Assembly: GCA_032622095.1 (NCBI GenBank)
Contig: CP136065.1
Location: forward strand, 152,839,577-152,903,576
Length of the DNA stretch: 64,000 bases
From: Siphonodentalium dalli
Lineage: Eukaryota; Mollusca; Scaphopoda; Gadilida; Siphonodentaliidae
Reading direction: 5' to 3'
This document shows, in pieces, positions 12,326 through 24,967 of this stretch (position 1 is the first letter of the stretch; every line of letters starts with the position of its first letter). The notes beneath the pieces were generated by a model. It worked only from the letters and a program-made list of their open reading frames with translations, was not told the origin of the DNA and ran no database searches. The position numbers were made by a program, and so were the translations under genes.

Positions 12326-14054
12326 AATTCCCCCAACCAGAAGTCAGTTTGTACACATTATACGCCCACGTAACTAACTGTTTTTACATGTCATCAAGCG
12401 TCCCGAATCATTTCACCATAAACGCGAAATAAATAAACCAATGAGTTGTCTTGTGCAGTCGCGATAACACCCGAACACTTCCGACTTGGTCTGGATTGAA
12501 TCGGCTTTCGTTCTCAGAAAATGTCTTCCATGGAGGGCGGCCGTTCGCTGGAATAGCGTCACATCAGATTATTAAACGCAAAACAATCGGTAGTCAATTC
12601 GACATGGGAGGGATAGAAACGGAATTATTGCCTGAAATCACCAACGGAAGAACATTGACCGAGTTATGGTCAATTAAACTTGCAAACAATCCATATACAA
12701 TATATACACAGTGTGCACACTTTGTTAGTTGCCAATTAATTGTCGATATTTCACTTAGAAAACTTATGAGAGTGAATGCAAAAACTAAGACATTATCTTG
12801 TTTGGTTTTTTTTTTTTGTTAATCTACTTTCGGCTATCGACATGTCGGCTATTGTTTTTGGCTGTTCTGTCAGCCGGTCGTCGTTTTTCGGGCAGCCGAT
12901 ATCTGAGAATATTTCTTACTCTGATCGCAGTTTTCAACAATTTAATACGGGGCGAGTACCGCACCAATACTATGCCACCTTGGGGTTTTCTTTCTAGGTT
13001 TTTATGACCTTTATTATGGTATATTGGACACAGTTATGTCTGACATCAAATATATACCCACCGGGAGTGAAGCTAATGACTTTAACGTTTAAGTTTTTTT
13101 CGCGAACCCTTTTACCGCGGCAGGGTGATATAACTGCTCCTTGGTTGACCGCGGGATACCAATATAACGGCCCCGACGGCATAATATGGGAAATTCAGTG
13201 GCGAACAACGTCATTTATTGTTTAATAATTTTGTTTTACTTTTTTATTTTTAGCAGGAAGAGGGTTAATGACTGCAAGTTATGTCACCCAATTTCGCAGT
13301 CATATATTTTTTGTCGTCATCGCTAATATGCGTATATATATTCGGGGTTGTTTATGTTTCATTACGTCGGGGAACATGTATCACAATTGAGACATTGAGC
13401 CCGTTTGGTAGATGTGCTGAACCTTATGAACAACAACATTCAACAACAGTATAAATCTCTGGCTAGGACATCTCTGCAAACCATCATCACATTTATTGAT
13501 TTTATAATCTGGTATATTCAGGTATGTTCGTATCGTCAGGCATATTAGACGGGTATGAGTGCATACCTAAACATATGAGCAGCTCGTATATATAGGAGGA
13601 TAAAAATGAATTTTGACCAATTTTCGACATGTGCTGTGATTTTTTCAGTCAAGTTGAACTTTAAACTTCATTATATCGGTGATTTTTAAATGTTTCTGGT
13701 AGGATCAGGAGTGGATATGGATTAAATGTTGAGAGAGGGGACGGAACAGTATAATATACTAGAACAGTCTGGAAAAGCTTGGTAAAATCAATTGAAATGC
13801 GAGTTTGTGCGGAATTTTGTTTTTGCACGAAGAGGGTGTTGAGTACCCGGATTGTTGCAAAACAAAAACCCAGCTCTGTGTCTGCAATTTTTTTCCTGAC
13901 CACAACGCCCCCAACCCCACCCCTCGACAACTATAAAACACAAATCTTGTATAACAAATTACCAAATCACAAAAGAATGCTGATGTTACAACAATTGTGT
14001 TTTATAATATATATAGGGCACAGAGATGAAGGTCTTCCATAAGGCTATAAATAC
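12326..14054. other. No gene recognised
   Basis: Open frames of 60-120 codons occur at 12451-12822 and 12994-13225, but none looks like a known protein or has a convincing splice structure. A short ATG frame with a good start context at 12522 closes after eleven codons. The rest is AT-rich. Confidence 0.4.
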
Positions 14055-14108
14055 CTTCATTCAGAAAAAAAAATATTTCGCTAGATTCCTGTGTCTTATT
14101 ATCATTCA

Positions 14109-16621
14109 CTTGCTGGAGTTGGACTTTCGCAAGTTGTTGATAAGCCAACACATAAGAAGCTGTATATTCTGGACTGGGTGATAATAAGGGAAGACCCGAC
14201 CAACATTATCAGACCACAGGTGTTCGACAAAACGAAATCGGATCATTATGTAGTTCAATTTAATGTGGATTGTGCTAAACCTGTGTCAGCTCTAAAAACG
14301 AACTATTACATCTCGAAACGTGAAGCCCATAGATTCTCTTGCGTTCTCCAGTGACTTGTCAGATGTCATGAATTCTTTGAATACATCAACATGCGCTGAA
14401 CTGACTAATGATTTAAATTCTAAACTTCTCACACTCATAAATAAGCATGCCCCTTTAACAACACACACCGCTAAAAGTAGGACGTCTGCACCTTGGTTGA
14501 CAGAGGAGATCGTGGAAGCTAAACGCGAACGGAGGCCAACTGAACGTAAATGGAGAAAAAGTCAACTAACAGTTCAACGTGAAATGTATTCACAGTCTAA
14601 CCAACATGTTATCGATCTCATAAAACGGGCCAAATCAGAGTATTACAATGACAAAATTCAACAGTGTAAATCAACAAAGGCATTATTCAGCATCACAAAT
14701 ACCATGGTCGGCAAAACGAATAAATCTGTTCTCCCGAATGATCAACCTCTTGATAAACTGCCTGATATCTTCGCCTCTTTCTTTGAGGAAAAAGTTTCTC
14801 AGCTAAGGCAGGACATAGATCAAACACCAGGGTGTGCCGAATTTGCTAAATTCACTGGAGAGATATTATATAGTTTCAGTCGTGTTACACCAGAGCAAGT
14901 TATAACAGTTATGAAGTCTATGTCACCCACAACGTGTGCCTTGGATCCTATTCCAACCGAACTCCTCATACAAAACATTGATTTAATAGCGCCGGCAATT
15001 GCGGATTTAATCAATTCTTCAATGACGGAGGGCATCGTGCCTCAAAACTTTAAAGAGGCCCTAGTCATACCGCTTCTGAAGAAGGCGAACATGGATCAAA
15101 ATGTCCTAAAACATTACAGACCGGTATCCAACCTTCCATTCGTCTCTTAAAGTTCTTGAGCGGATGGTTCTGCATCAATTAAGGAATCATCTGGATAAAA
15201 ACAATCTCAACGAACCATTTCAGTCAGCTTATCGAAAGGACCACAATACGGAAACTGCTTTAATTCGCATCACGAACGATCTACTGTGTGTCGCAGATGA
15301 TGGCCTTGTCTCCGCCATAGCATTCCTCGACCTTTCAGCGGCATTCGATACGATTGACCACCAGATTCTCACCCAACGCTTGTCAGATACATTTGGAGTT
15401 TCTGGCACAGTCCTCTCCTGGTTCACTTCTTATCTAACTGGTCGGACGCAAACTGTGGTGATTGGTGACGCGTGTTCGAAATCGCGATCTATTCGATACG
15501 GTGTTCCACAGGGGTCAGTTCTGGGACCCGTTTTATATTCGGCATACACACAACCTCTCGGAAGCATAATAGCTGGTAACGGTATCAGCTACCACATGTA
15601 TGCTGATGATACCCAGATGTTCATTTCTTTTAAGCAGTGCGATATAGACTTAAAACTCGCACATTTGCAGTCAGGGGTGATGCAAGTCAAACAGTGATTG
15701 GAGGTGAACAAACTTCACATCAACGAGAACAAAACTGAACTAATGTTTTGTGGTACGGATCAGCGTTTAAAAGCTATCAAGGTTACCTCCCTACGCATTG
15801 GCAGCGCCGACATCGAATTCTCAGATAACACCAAAAATTTAGGAGTTATTTTAGACAAAGGACTGTCCATGAAGTCCCATATAAACACACTGTGCAAGTC
15901 CTTATTTCTGGAACTTCGGCGTATTTCTCATATGCGATCACATCTGTCGGTAGAATCCACGAAGACTTTGATCTCTTCATTTGTATTTTCACGACTGGAT
16001 TATTGCAATGCTCTATTCGCTGGTCTAGCTGCCACAAGATCAATTGGCAAAGCTGCAGAGAATAATTAACATTTCGGCTCGCATTGGTCTACGAAAACAT
16101 AAATTTGACCACGTCACACCTCTTCTCGCGAAATTACACTATCTTCCAATTGAAGCTCGAATTGATTATAAATGTGCCACTTTTTGTTATAAGAAATTCT
16201 CAAATGACATCACAAAGCCTTTGCCGGTTTATATTGACTCTATTCTCAATATGTACTCTCCGCCGCGCGAATTGCGATCAGAAGATCTAAATCTGATGGC
16301 TGTTCCTAGACGAGACTCGGAAAACTACGGAAGACGATCATTTGAATATCATGCTAGCTCCGTCCGTCTGGAATGGGCTACAGTCCGACACAAAGAAAGC
16401 CGATACCATGGACACTTTTAAAACATTACTTAAATCGGAACTTTTCAAATTCTACTATGGAAACGTCGTCCCTGAGAGTGATGCCTCTTAGTTCTGCATA
16501 TGTTTATTACGTGACCCACTTGTATATTGCATATTTGTGCGTGAACTTGTGTTGTGGCCGAGCGCTTTGGGCCTTTTGGGAAAAGCGCTATATAAATGTT
16601 CTCTATTATTATTCTTATTCA
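14109..16621 (+). pseudogene. 5'-truncated CR1-type non-LTR retrotransposon, broken
   Basis: The reading frames give the end of an AP endonuclease domain (KSDHYVVQF near 14245), then a reverse transcriptase with HYRPVSNLPF, FLDLSAAFDTIDH, GVPQGSVLGP and the catalytic YADD (15600), then NKTELMFCG and LGVILD. The endonuclease start is missing, so the copy is 5' truncated. It is dead: a frameshift near 15148, an in-frame TGA at 15695-15697 where the family has tryptophan, and frameshifts near 16040 and 16365. The 3' end has an AGCGCTTT...AAAGCGCT hairpin (16560-16590) followed by a short ATT-rich tail, as in CR1/L2 elements. The other gene copy shows the empty target site near 55558, which fixes both borders. 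Confidence 0.9.
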
Positions 16622-16938
16622 CCTGATTTCCGTATCATAATACTAAGATTTGTGTAGCCAAAGAGTTTGTTGTGTGCTATGAACGACCAAGCACATGGCT
16701 GCATAGTCTGTAGCATCAGGAAGAAATCGCATAATTTCTAAACACAGGGAACAAACTTCTCGATCTAACCGTGCATGTACCGAACCTGAACTTTTGTTGG
16801 GGACAATGGATGGTTATTATTATTTCATTATGAACGCACGTTCTTTGTGTCAATGGAGTTCACCTTTCCGCCAGGTGCACGGTATCGTCTCTCGTTTTTC
16901 TGCGAGTGATTTCCCCACACATCAGCTGCGTGTATGTG

Positions 16939-16946
16939 TATAAATA
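16939..16946 (+). promoter_or_regulatory. TATA box of the repeat-protein gene
   Basis: TATAAATA lies about 40 bp before the leader-coding stretch. The same motif sits at the matching place in the inverted copy (55232-55239, minus strand). Transcription would be expected to start near 16970. Confidence 0.55.
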
Positions 16947-16979
16947 TGAGTTACTCTGACTGTCCAACATTAAGCCTGA

Positions 16980-19870
16980 CCACCAAGCAAGAGGAATATC
17001 TACTTGATTGCAGTGCTTCTAGTGTTGGCAGGTAAGTGTGACACTTTGATGTACCTAAATTGAAATAAAATGGACTATATACTTGCATGGTTACGAATTG
17101 CGTAAAATTAATTTTGGTTGGAAACCAATCGAGGGAAGTTCTCGATTCTTAGAAATTCGGCCCGAGTGTGGGGGGGGGGGGGGGGTAGGCATACACTTGG
17201 AAAATCTGAGTTGGACACCCTCCCATTAAGACACTTTACGGCGCGTCTTGTACCTAAATTAACCTTCTATATTAAATTCCCATTGACGGGGAGATCCCTT
17301 ATGGAATATTCAGATATTAAGTTCGTTTGTTGAAATTTATTATTTCAGCATTTTTCTGTCTGTTGTCTGCTTCTATTTCACGGACGTCCCTCAAAAATGA
17401 ATAATGTATTCTTTAAAGACCACATGAACAGTACATTAGTTTCTATAGTTTCCCGACTCAACGCATCTATTTAGGTTCCTACTAAATAGCAATGCAAAAA
17501 TCCCGTCAATTTACATAAAAACAAATATCACGGTTTTCAATATATATATTACTCAGAAATGGCGATGCTATTTATTGTCAAGCAAAGATATATGACGTTT
17601 GGTTATATCTCGTGATCACATAAAACATCGTCATTAAACAGACATTGCTTATTCGAGCTTCCAAATTGTATCTACGTAATCTAGAAGGAGGTATACGATA
17701 GGTTGGAAAATAAGTACACGATTTTTTCATATACCGGTTTCATAGGCTCTGAAAAATACATTTTCCAGCTGCTTTCAATTTTTCGCACAAAAGTGAAAGA
17801 AACGCTCTTTATGGTTACCATATCAGGAATAGACTAACACGGAACACTATTTTTTGTTCCAAAGTGTTCAAAGTTGTAATTTATTACTTCAACGATAATC
17901 TATTACTTCAACGATAATGCTCGTAGAAAGGTAGTTCGAGTAGTTATCGGCCTATTTTGATATCAGGCGACATTCAAAATCGAATATTATTAAGTGTATT
18001 TTGGAGCGCAAACGGCCAAGAGCTTTAATATTATGAACCATTATAGGACGCTCTATAGAGCGATATACGTGGTGTAAATTTTAAACCATTTTTTGCAATT
18101 GCAACTAAGTGCTGCATTCTATCGGACGTGCTATATAATGGAACTGAATACCTATATGTCAATGCCACCTCTCACCAAATGTCAAGGTTATAACTATAAG
18201 TATGCAGTCGTATTGGTAGAAATCAAGCTGATGACATGAACTACTTTATATAAGGCAGATAATCGAGTTATTCGAAGAGAAGCGAGCTCTCGGTAGAGAA
18301 TCGCGCGATCGGAGCCATCGGCAGAGAAACGGAATTAGTTTAAAACTTTTTTTACACACACTGATGGCCAGTGACTATAACGTCACGATATCGCTATTAA
18401 AATCACGACACACTGTTCTAATGGTGTTTTTTTTGATGATTTATGCCATTGATGGCTCAATAGAGAATAGGAATCGTCCCTCAAAAATACTCACGAAACT
18501 CGACAGAGAACCAAATCGCCAGGAGTGGTTCCCCCACATGCAGTAGAATTAACCGACACGCTACGTTTTTTCCTCCAACTGATTTGGGAGGTAGGATATC
18601 AAAACATACAAACGCGGAATAATATCAAACTGCTTATTCTACTTATTGCATTATATTAGGCATGTGATCTTCGAACAAAAGCGGCTGGAGGAACCCGGAT
18701 TATTTTTAATCCCCGAAATGGTAATTGCTATATATGACTTCAATGCTTATTTATAAGGCATACGAATTCACATGGAAGTAATTTACGCATATCCATTTAG
18801 GGACCCACTATGATCACAGAAACCTTTTCTGTGCAAAATTGTACAAAACCGAGATTTACTGCCGACAAAATCTAGTAAATGTACAATATGAGGTTCAAAT
18901 CAGCCACATGTCGTACTGAATCCTTTCGCAACTCAGCGAAATCCATCGCATTGATGATAAACATGATATTGTACCAACGATTGTCCCCCTTCATGTTTCA
19001 GTTTTCGCTTCTGGTACCCCGCTTCGATGTGACTTGAACAAGAAGGGAGGACACAGTTACTTGCAGCGTGAGGTCAGATACAAGAAGGGATTGGGACATG
19101 ATGATCTGAACAAGAAGGGAGGAGACAGTGACTTGAAGCGTGAGGTCAGATACAAGAAGGGACCCGGACATTATGATCTGAGCAAGAAGGGAGGAGACAG
19201 TGACTTGGAGCGTGAGGTCCGACACAAGAAGGGATCCGGACATGATTATCTGAGCAAGAAGGGAGGAGACAGTGACTTGGAGCGTGAGGTCCGACACAAG
19301 AAGGGATCCGGACATGATGATCTGAGCAAGAAGGGAGGAGACAGTGACTTGGAGCGTGAGGTGCGATACAAGAAGGGATCCGGACATGATACTTTGAGCA
19401 AGAAGGGAGGAGACAGTGACTTGAAGCGTGAGGTCAGATACAAGAAGGGACCCGGACATGATGATCTGAGAAAGAAGGGTGGAGACAGTGACTTGGAACG
19501 TGAGGTCCGACACAAAAATGGATCCGGACATGATGATCTGAGCAAGAAGGGATCCGGACATGATACTTTGAGCAAGAAGGGAGGAGAGACTGACTTGGAA
19601 CGTGAGGTCCGATACAAGAAGGGATCAGGACATGATGATCTGAGCAAGAAGGGAGGAGACAGTGACTTGGAACGTGAGGTCCGACACAAGAATGGATCCG
19701 GACATGATGATCTGAGCAAGAAGGGAGGAGACAGTGAATTGGAGCGTGAGGTCCGATACAAGAAGGGATCCGGACTTGATGATCTGAGCAAGAAGGGAGA
19801 AGACAGTGACTTGGAACGTGAGATCCGATACAAGAAGGGATCTTGTCATGATGACTTTCAAGAGCAATAA
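16980..19870 (+). CDS. Secreted repeat protein with lysine-pair-punctuated 24-residue repeats (two exons)
   Basis: I do not recognise the family. Exon 1 (16980-17031) encodes a hydrophobic leader, IYLIAVLLVLA, and ends at a strong donor, G|GTAAGT. Exon 2 (19002-19870) follows a pyrimidine-rich acceptor ending TTTCAG. The phases match, and the joined frame reads on through VFASG, a plausible signal-peptidase site, then TPLRCDL. Eleven full repeats follow: KKGGDSDLEREVRY then KKGSGHDDLS, with one extra half repeat after the seventh. The stop is at 19868-19870 and AATAAA at 19959. The protein would be exported, highly charged and almost free of cysteine. Lysine pairs flank 8- and 12-residue segments, as in peptide precursors, but a structural matrix role is equally possible. 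No ATG is in frame: a TGA (16977-16979) precedes exon 1, so the start is unknown or lost. Intron 17032-19001. Confidence 0.6.
17400..18540. repeat. Intron segment present only in locus 1
   Basis: The inverted copy jumps from its equivalent of about 17400 to that of about 18540, near 54715. This 1.1 kb is therefore an insertion here or a deletion there. It contains the dispersed repeat matched at 4980-5490. No clear terminal repeats were found. Confidence 0.55.
19030..19867 (+). repeat. 72-bp coding minisatellite, about 11.6 copies
   Basis: The unit is 72 bp, exactly 24 codons, so every copy keeps frame. One half unit (about 30 bp, encoding KKGSGHDTLS) follows the seventh repeat and suggests unequal exchange. 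Because 72 is divisible by three and the unit lacks stops, the array is also open in all three minus-strand frames; openness alone is not evidence of coding here. Variation between copies is mostly single substitutions (Y/H, K/N, S/P, D/T). The inverted array is at 53034-53750. Confidence 0.95.
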
Positions 19871-19958
19871 GAAGGGGGGACACAGTGACTTGGAATAATA
19901 TTTCCCTTGTCTATCGAAAATCCGGTACCACGGTATGCCATTCAAATTGGTGGCTTAG

Positions 19959-19964
19959 AATAAA
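19959..19964 (+). terminator. Polyadenylation signal of the repeat-protein gene
   Basis: AATAAA lies 89 bp after the stop codon, with a second AATAAA about 15 bp further on. Both are conserved in the inverted copy. Confidence 0.5.
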
Positions 19965-20332
19965 ACCTTAGTGAAATAAAATACAGTAAAATATTTAATT
20001 GTTCCTCAATACCAACATTCCAACATTTGCTGTCTGATATCGCACAATAACAATAAGGGCATGAATTCCACATATGGCATTGCACATGAGCAGCGTGGCC
20101 ATAGCTGGACGTCTTCCTCCTGCCCAGACTACGATATACGAATTACAAATACAATAGATATAGCCTTTCTAGTATAATTTATATATACTCCGACAATGGC
20201 CATGCTTGCTTGGGTTCGACAGCATGCATGCGCATAAAACTTCAGGGCTCGTGTTCACCCAACTGGGTTTATTTTATAAACCGGGTAGTTTATTTGGCAA
20301 CGACTGAACGCACATTCCCTAGCGTTTACGAC

Positions 20333-22764
20333 AAACACTGTTATGTATGGAATACTGTTTGTGCCACTCCGGACCACCGGTGATCACTTGGCGAAACAGC
20401 GACGAAATCGAATAATGTACATTATCTGTTTTATCGCCCAGTTCTTGACGCTTTAAACTTTAAAGAACTTAGAGCCAAACTAAGTGAAACGAGACAACCA
20501 CTGAGAGCGAAAGCGAAATTTCCTTTTGTTATTTCGCTTTCGGTGGTTGGTTCGTTGTGTTTTGTTGTGAGAGTTTCGGTTGATACACGCGCGAATCCGG
20601 TTTGGTATAAATATAGAATATGTAGCTAGTGCCGTCGCTTAAACGGTTTATGTACGTGAGGGGGATTTGAGCATCTATTGGGAGAGGCTCTGCCGAATCC
20701 AATTTAAGCGACAGCATTAGCTACATATTTTATTTATCCATCGCGTAAAACTTGCCTTTGGTGGGGGAATTCTGTCATTTTTCTAAGTTTTTCGTTCATT
20801 ACTTCGATGACCGCATTAGATTTATGAGGTCAAGCAAACTAATTAGTATTCACGACGTGGCAAACCGAAGTGTAGCTTAGGGCGAAATAGTTCTTTGGCT
20901 TTTTTACAGTTATTCTAAGTCGACCTTGATCAGTTGATTTATAAATGGTTTAGAGCTAAAACATATACCTTTTTACTAATTTTGTATCAATAACAGTGAA
21001 TTGTGGACGAGAAAAAACGTTCTTAAATCGCAATGACGTCAGTTAGGCCGGTTGACATCCCTAGTTACCTGCGCAATGTGCATATATAATTACGTCATGA
21101 AAGTAGTACTAACCTAATATGATAAGAACGTACTACGTTATTCGAAAACTTACTCCATCCAAGGCCATGATATGTAAATATACAATTAGATTAGATGAAT
21201 AATAATTGTACCCGCACAGTTTGATACTTTGAAGTATATTCTCAAGTCGCATGTGCCGGTTTAAATCCGGTTTCAATGGTGCCGTGTATTTATATTTCAC
21301 GGACATGTACCGGTATATAACAATTGAATGTATGTTCCACGCACTGTTACTGAAAGCATACATATAATTTGGACCTTATTGGTTAAGACATGGATGGCCT
21401 TCGTTATAGGTTATAATTTAGGAATACCAGTTACTAAATTATAATACCCTGACACTGTATGTTGTAAAGAATATACTAATATTATACTATAATAGTATAA
21501 TACTATGATAGTATGAATGCCATATTATCCTCAAACCACACATTGTGTGAGTCGAGCGTTTGTTTATATACAGCACATAGAGAGTGAGCAATAAGAACAA
21601 CACTCAACACCCGAGGAAATGTGTTTAGGAGACTTATTCGCAGTGACTCATTCAACACCGAAATCTTGAAAGGTGAGGGTTAGCTAGCGCTATACTGATA
21701 CGTTATAAACAATTTGGTGGAATTTCTAACCAAAGTTCACTTAATGCATGGGGTATATATGGCGATTAGTGTTTTGGTTATCTCATACTATTTACATACC
21801 GTACTGTTTGTTTACATAACATGGGGTTCATATACATAATTTAGAAATAGCATTGAATACAACTATTAGTTATTTAAGTCAGGCATTTAGGTTCATTGTA
21901 CCTGTGTACATCTGGTGGGCTAAGTCCTCATTTTGGAAGATTAGTCAGGACTCTATATATCAGACATTTATTAACTCTGAAATATGTTTGTAAAAGTAAA
22001 ACATAAAGTGATCCAGACAGACTGATGGACAAAACAAACCAAAGCACTGCCACTGATGGTTATTTAAACCAAATATCCGGCTACCACCTTTGACCAAAAA
22101 ATCTTAACAAAATATGTACCATGCAAATTTCCATTGCGAGCTATTTCTGAATACTGAATAGAACCTGGTATAAAATTGTCTACTGTGAGGGTTAACGAGC
22201 AGATAATTTAACCCATTCACAATACAAACCGTTCATAACACCATGCATACATGGCCTCAATAGCCCGAAGACGAGTGTGACTCGTCACACAGTAATATTT
22301 CAACCAGGCTATACTCATGATTCATTCAATGAACTGGATATTGCAGGTACACTTCTGCTACAGTGATTGGTACTTGATAGCACTATTGGTGCTAATGATA
22401 TGATATGATATGCATATCGCGATTCAATTTAGTCTTTTAGACTTGGAAAAATTATTGAAATTTCAGCACGCAGTGACGAATGGTGACCTCGTATAATGAT
22501 AATTTTGTTTCTCATTTATAATAGCATCCTATTCCATACCTATGCTAAAATAAACACTCTGTAACAAATGAATTTGGTACCCGGAGAAGGCACACTATCA
22601 GTTCAGAATGTACGCAGCAAAACACAATTCAAATAACTTGAATTATAGGTATAAACAGACTGAAATGTAGAAATTACAGTAAGTTTGCACAACCTTCCCC
22701 GAAGCAGCATGCAATTTGCCAAAAAGTTCCACAAATAGAGAGCGCCACTGTGTGGTAGGATTTA
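20333..22764. other. No gene; two hairpins
   Basis: Right of the locus 1 border there is a hairpin at 20498-20550 (GAGAGCGAAAGCGAAAT pairing with ATTTCGCTTTC) and an imperfect one at 20622-20727 (ATGTAGCTAGTGCCGTCGCT pairing with AGCGACAGCATTAGCTACAT). The second could be a small MITE. From 20730 to 22764 I see only AT-rich sequence without coding signal. Confidence 0.45.
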
Positions 22765-24220
22765 CATGTCATCATGACATAAACTAGATCATGCCATGAA
22801 TCTCTACTAAAGCTGACGCCCGTAGAGATCATATTTCACCTGTACAAAACCTGGGAACTTTTTTTAAGTTTTGACAGGGAACCTTATAAAGTAAAAAAAA
22901 ATAACATGGGCAATGTACTTCTTTGTTCATACATGTACCTGTGGCTTAATGATTTATTCATCGGTACGTGAAGTTCCCAGCTCGATATTACAGAATTGCT
23001 TTCGCGTTATGTCGCTTAGGCCAAAGAAAAAAGATTGTATGTTTTCGGTAACAGAGCCAAAAACATTAGGGTAGGTAGGTAGGGAAATTTTTGTTTTTAA
23101 TTTTATTTCGATATTTTTTATCCAGCTGCAGAAATATTGAACTACATCGACCGAAGTGACATAAAATGCCAACCAGTGTTGTGGGGAAAGTATTACTTGA
23201 TCAACACAGTGGAAACTGGAAATATACATTAAGGTTGATAAAAAAAATCAAATTTCATGCTTAGGTATGTTTTTTATTATTCACATACATGACATGTAGC
23301 ACATTTTCATAAATTTGGCTATAAACTTGGTAGGAAATTGATGTCACTAACTTTTTATAAGAATTTTACCAATAATACCGCCATTATATATACTGTACTG
23401 TATTTGTATTGTGACGACTACATTCCATTGTCTGGGGGTAGCCAGTACGTCCACCGAGCATGCCTGGTTTTTGGAGACAGTAGCTATACACCTAACATAT
23501 GTGGTGATAACCTCTATACATGTATACCGTATATACACATGTATACCCACCATGTCTGTTGATAGTGTTCCATAAGTCCCAAACAAGACATAAAGCACTG
23601 TAAATTTAGTGTAAAAGCAGGCAGGAGATAGTCTGAGATACACTCTCAGGAAATTAAAATTGCAAAATGTATGCCCATCAATCCACAACCCATCACACAC
23701 CTGGGGCCTTTGAGACAGCCATCAATTCATGGTCACTTTTCACAGGGATATGTTAGAAACCATGTGTTTTGCACACTAAAGGTCATCAATATTTATGAGC
23801 ATTAGTGGTAAAAAAACAGTAAATTTTAGAAAATTTGGACTTTTTCTCAAAATATCAATAAAAAGTTTAGGGTCGGCGGGTTATTTTTAGGGTCGGTCGA
23901 TGTACGGAAACATAGTATCTTTTTACTTTGGCCTTACGACAATAATTTTCGTGACAGGGAATAAAATAAATATTTATCGCGGAATCGGGTCTCAAAAGTC
24001 ACGTAAATAATATAATCTCGAGCTGAGAACTTCACTTACCGATGAATAAATCATTAAGCAACAGGTATGAACAAAGAAGTACATTCCCCGCGTTACTTTA
24101 TAAGGTTCCCTGTCAAAACTTAAAAAAACTTCCTGGGAATTGTAAAGGTGGAATATGATCTCTACGGCGTTCTAGCTTTAGTAGAGATTCATGAATCATG
24201 GCATGATCTAGACATAAACA
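22765..24220. mobile_element. Element with 0.3-kb inverted arms
   Basis: Left arm about 22765-23085 and right arm about 23880-24220 are reverse complements with scattered changes. Shared anchors are TAGATCATGCCATGA, TTAAGTTTTGACAGGGAACC and ATGATTTATTCATCGGTA. The inner ends carry G-rich AGGGTAGGTAGG or AGGGTCGGTCG motifs. The 0.8-kb spacer has no recognisable coding sequence. It may be a foldback-type or non-autonomous DNA transposon; no target duplication was identified. Confidence 0.65.
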
Positions 24221-24235
24221 ATCAGCATGCATCTT

Positions 24236-24368
24236 ACCACAGTTACTGGACATAAAGTCCCAAAAATAAGGTTTTAATCGAGTTCAGAAATCGGTATCTT
24301 ATATATGACGAATTTCTGAACTCGATTAAAACCTTATTTTTGGGACTTCATGTCCAGTAACTGTGGTC
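24236..24368. mobile_element. Palindromic MITE, 133 bp
   Basis: ACCACAGTTACTGGACATAA at the left returns inverted at the right. The arms, about 55 bp each, are almost perfect, with a short loop around 24302. It lies directly beside the right arm of the 22.8-24.2 kb element. Confidence 0.75.
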
Positions 24369-24967
24369 TATGCAACGTCAAATCTGATTGGTTAAGATAG
24401 ACAATCTGACCAATAGGAACATCGTTTGCATTGCGCCTTTCATTTAAGAGAGCGACACTTTACGTTACGTTAAGCGCGTGCTCTGATACTATTCTCAGGT
24501 AACGTGAACTATATATAGAACACAATAATACAGCTTCATAGGTATACGGATCTCATGCGCGTTACCGTCATGAAAACTTTCAGATTTCGCTTCGCGAAAT
24601 CTGATTAAGTTTTCTATAATAAAGATACATTTGACCTAATAAAGCTACATTGACGTAATAAACGTAACGTTTTATGTAGACTGTATTTAGTCAATAAAGG
24701 TAGTGAGCGGTGGATAACAGAATTCCATAGTCGCTTGTAGACAACAGTTTTCTGGATACTGGACATGCAGCATGGCGTGATATGTGCCGTTAGAGTTACA
24801 TTCTCCCGCGCGTAAACGCACAATCGCAAAAAGCGGAATCTCTCTATTTATATCCTCTGAAAGTATAGGAAAACGTTTAAACAATTATAGTCGGTGGTGG
24901 AGACAAGCTGCGACCACCTATACCATCAATAGGTTTCAATCTAAATAAAATCTCCCGCTCAGCTGAA

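Larger units (their letters stand above)
14055..20332 (+). repeat. Locus 1: left copy of a large inverted gene duplication
   Basis: Three parts of this stretch (14055-14108, 16622-17400 and 18540-20332) match, in order and inverted, the sequence at 55610-53770 and 41340-40741. The match covers the promoter, both exons, part of the intron and the 3' flank of the repeat-protein gene. It stops abruptly at about 20332 (CTAGCGTTTACGAC), which corresponds to 40741. Differences run at a few per 50 bp in the parts compared. Extra material here is the CR1 insertion (14109-16621) and about 1.1 kb in the intron. Confidence 0.85.

Noticed and set aside
18998-19883. Long minus-strand frames across the 72-bp array (up to 195 codons)
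   Set aside because: The unit is a multiple of three and lacks stops in those frames, so they stay open automatically. Only the plus frame has a matching splice site and leader.
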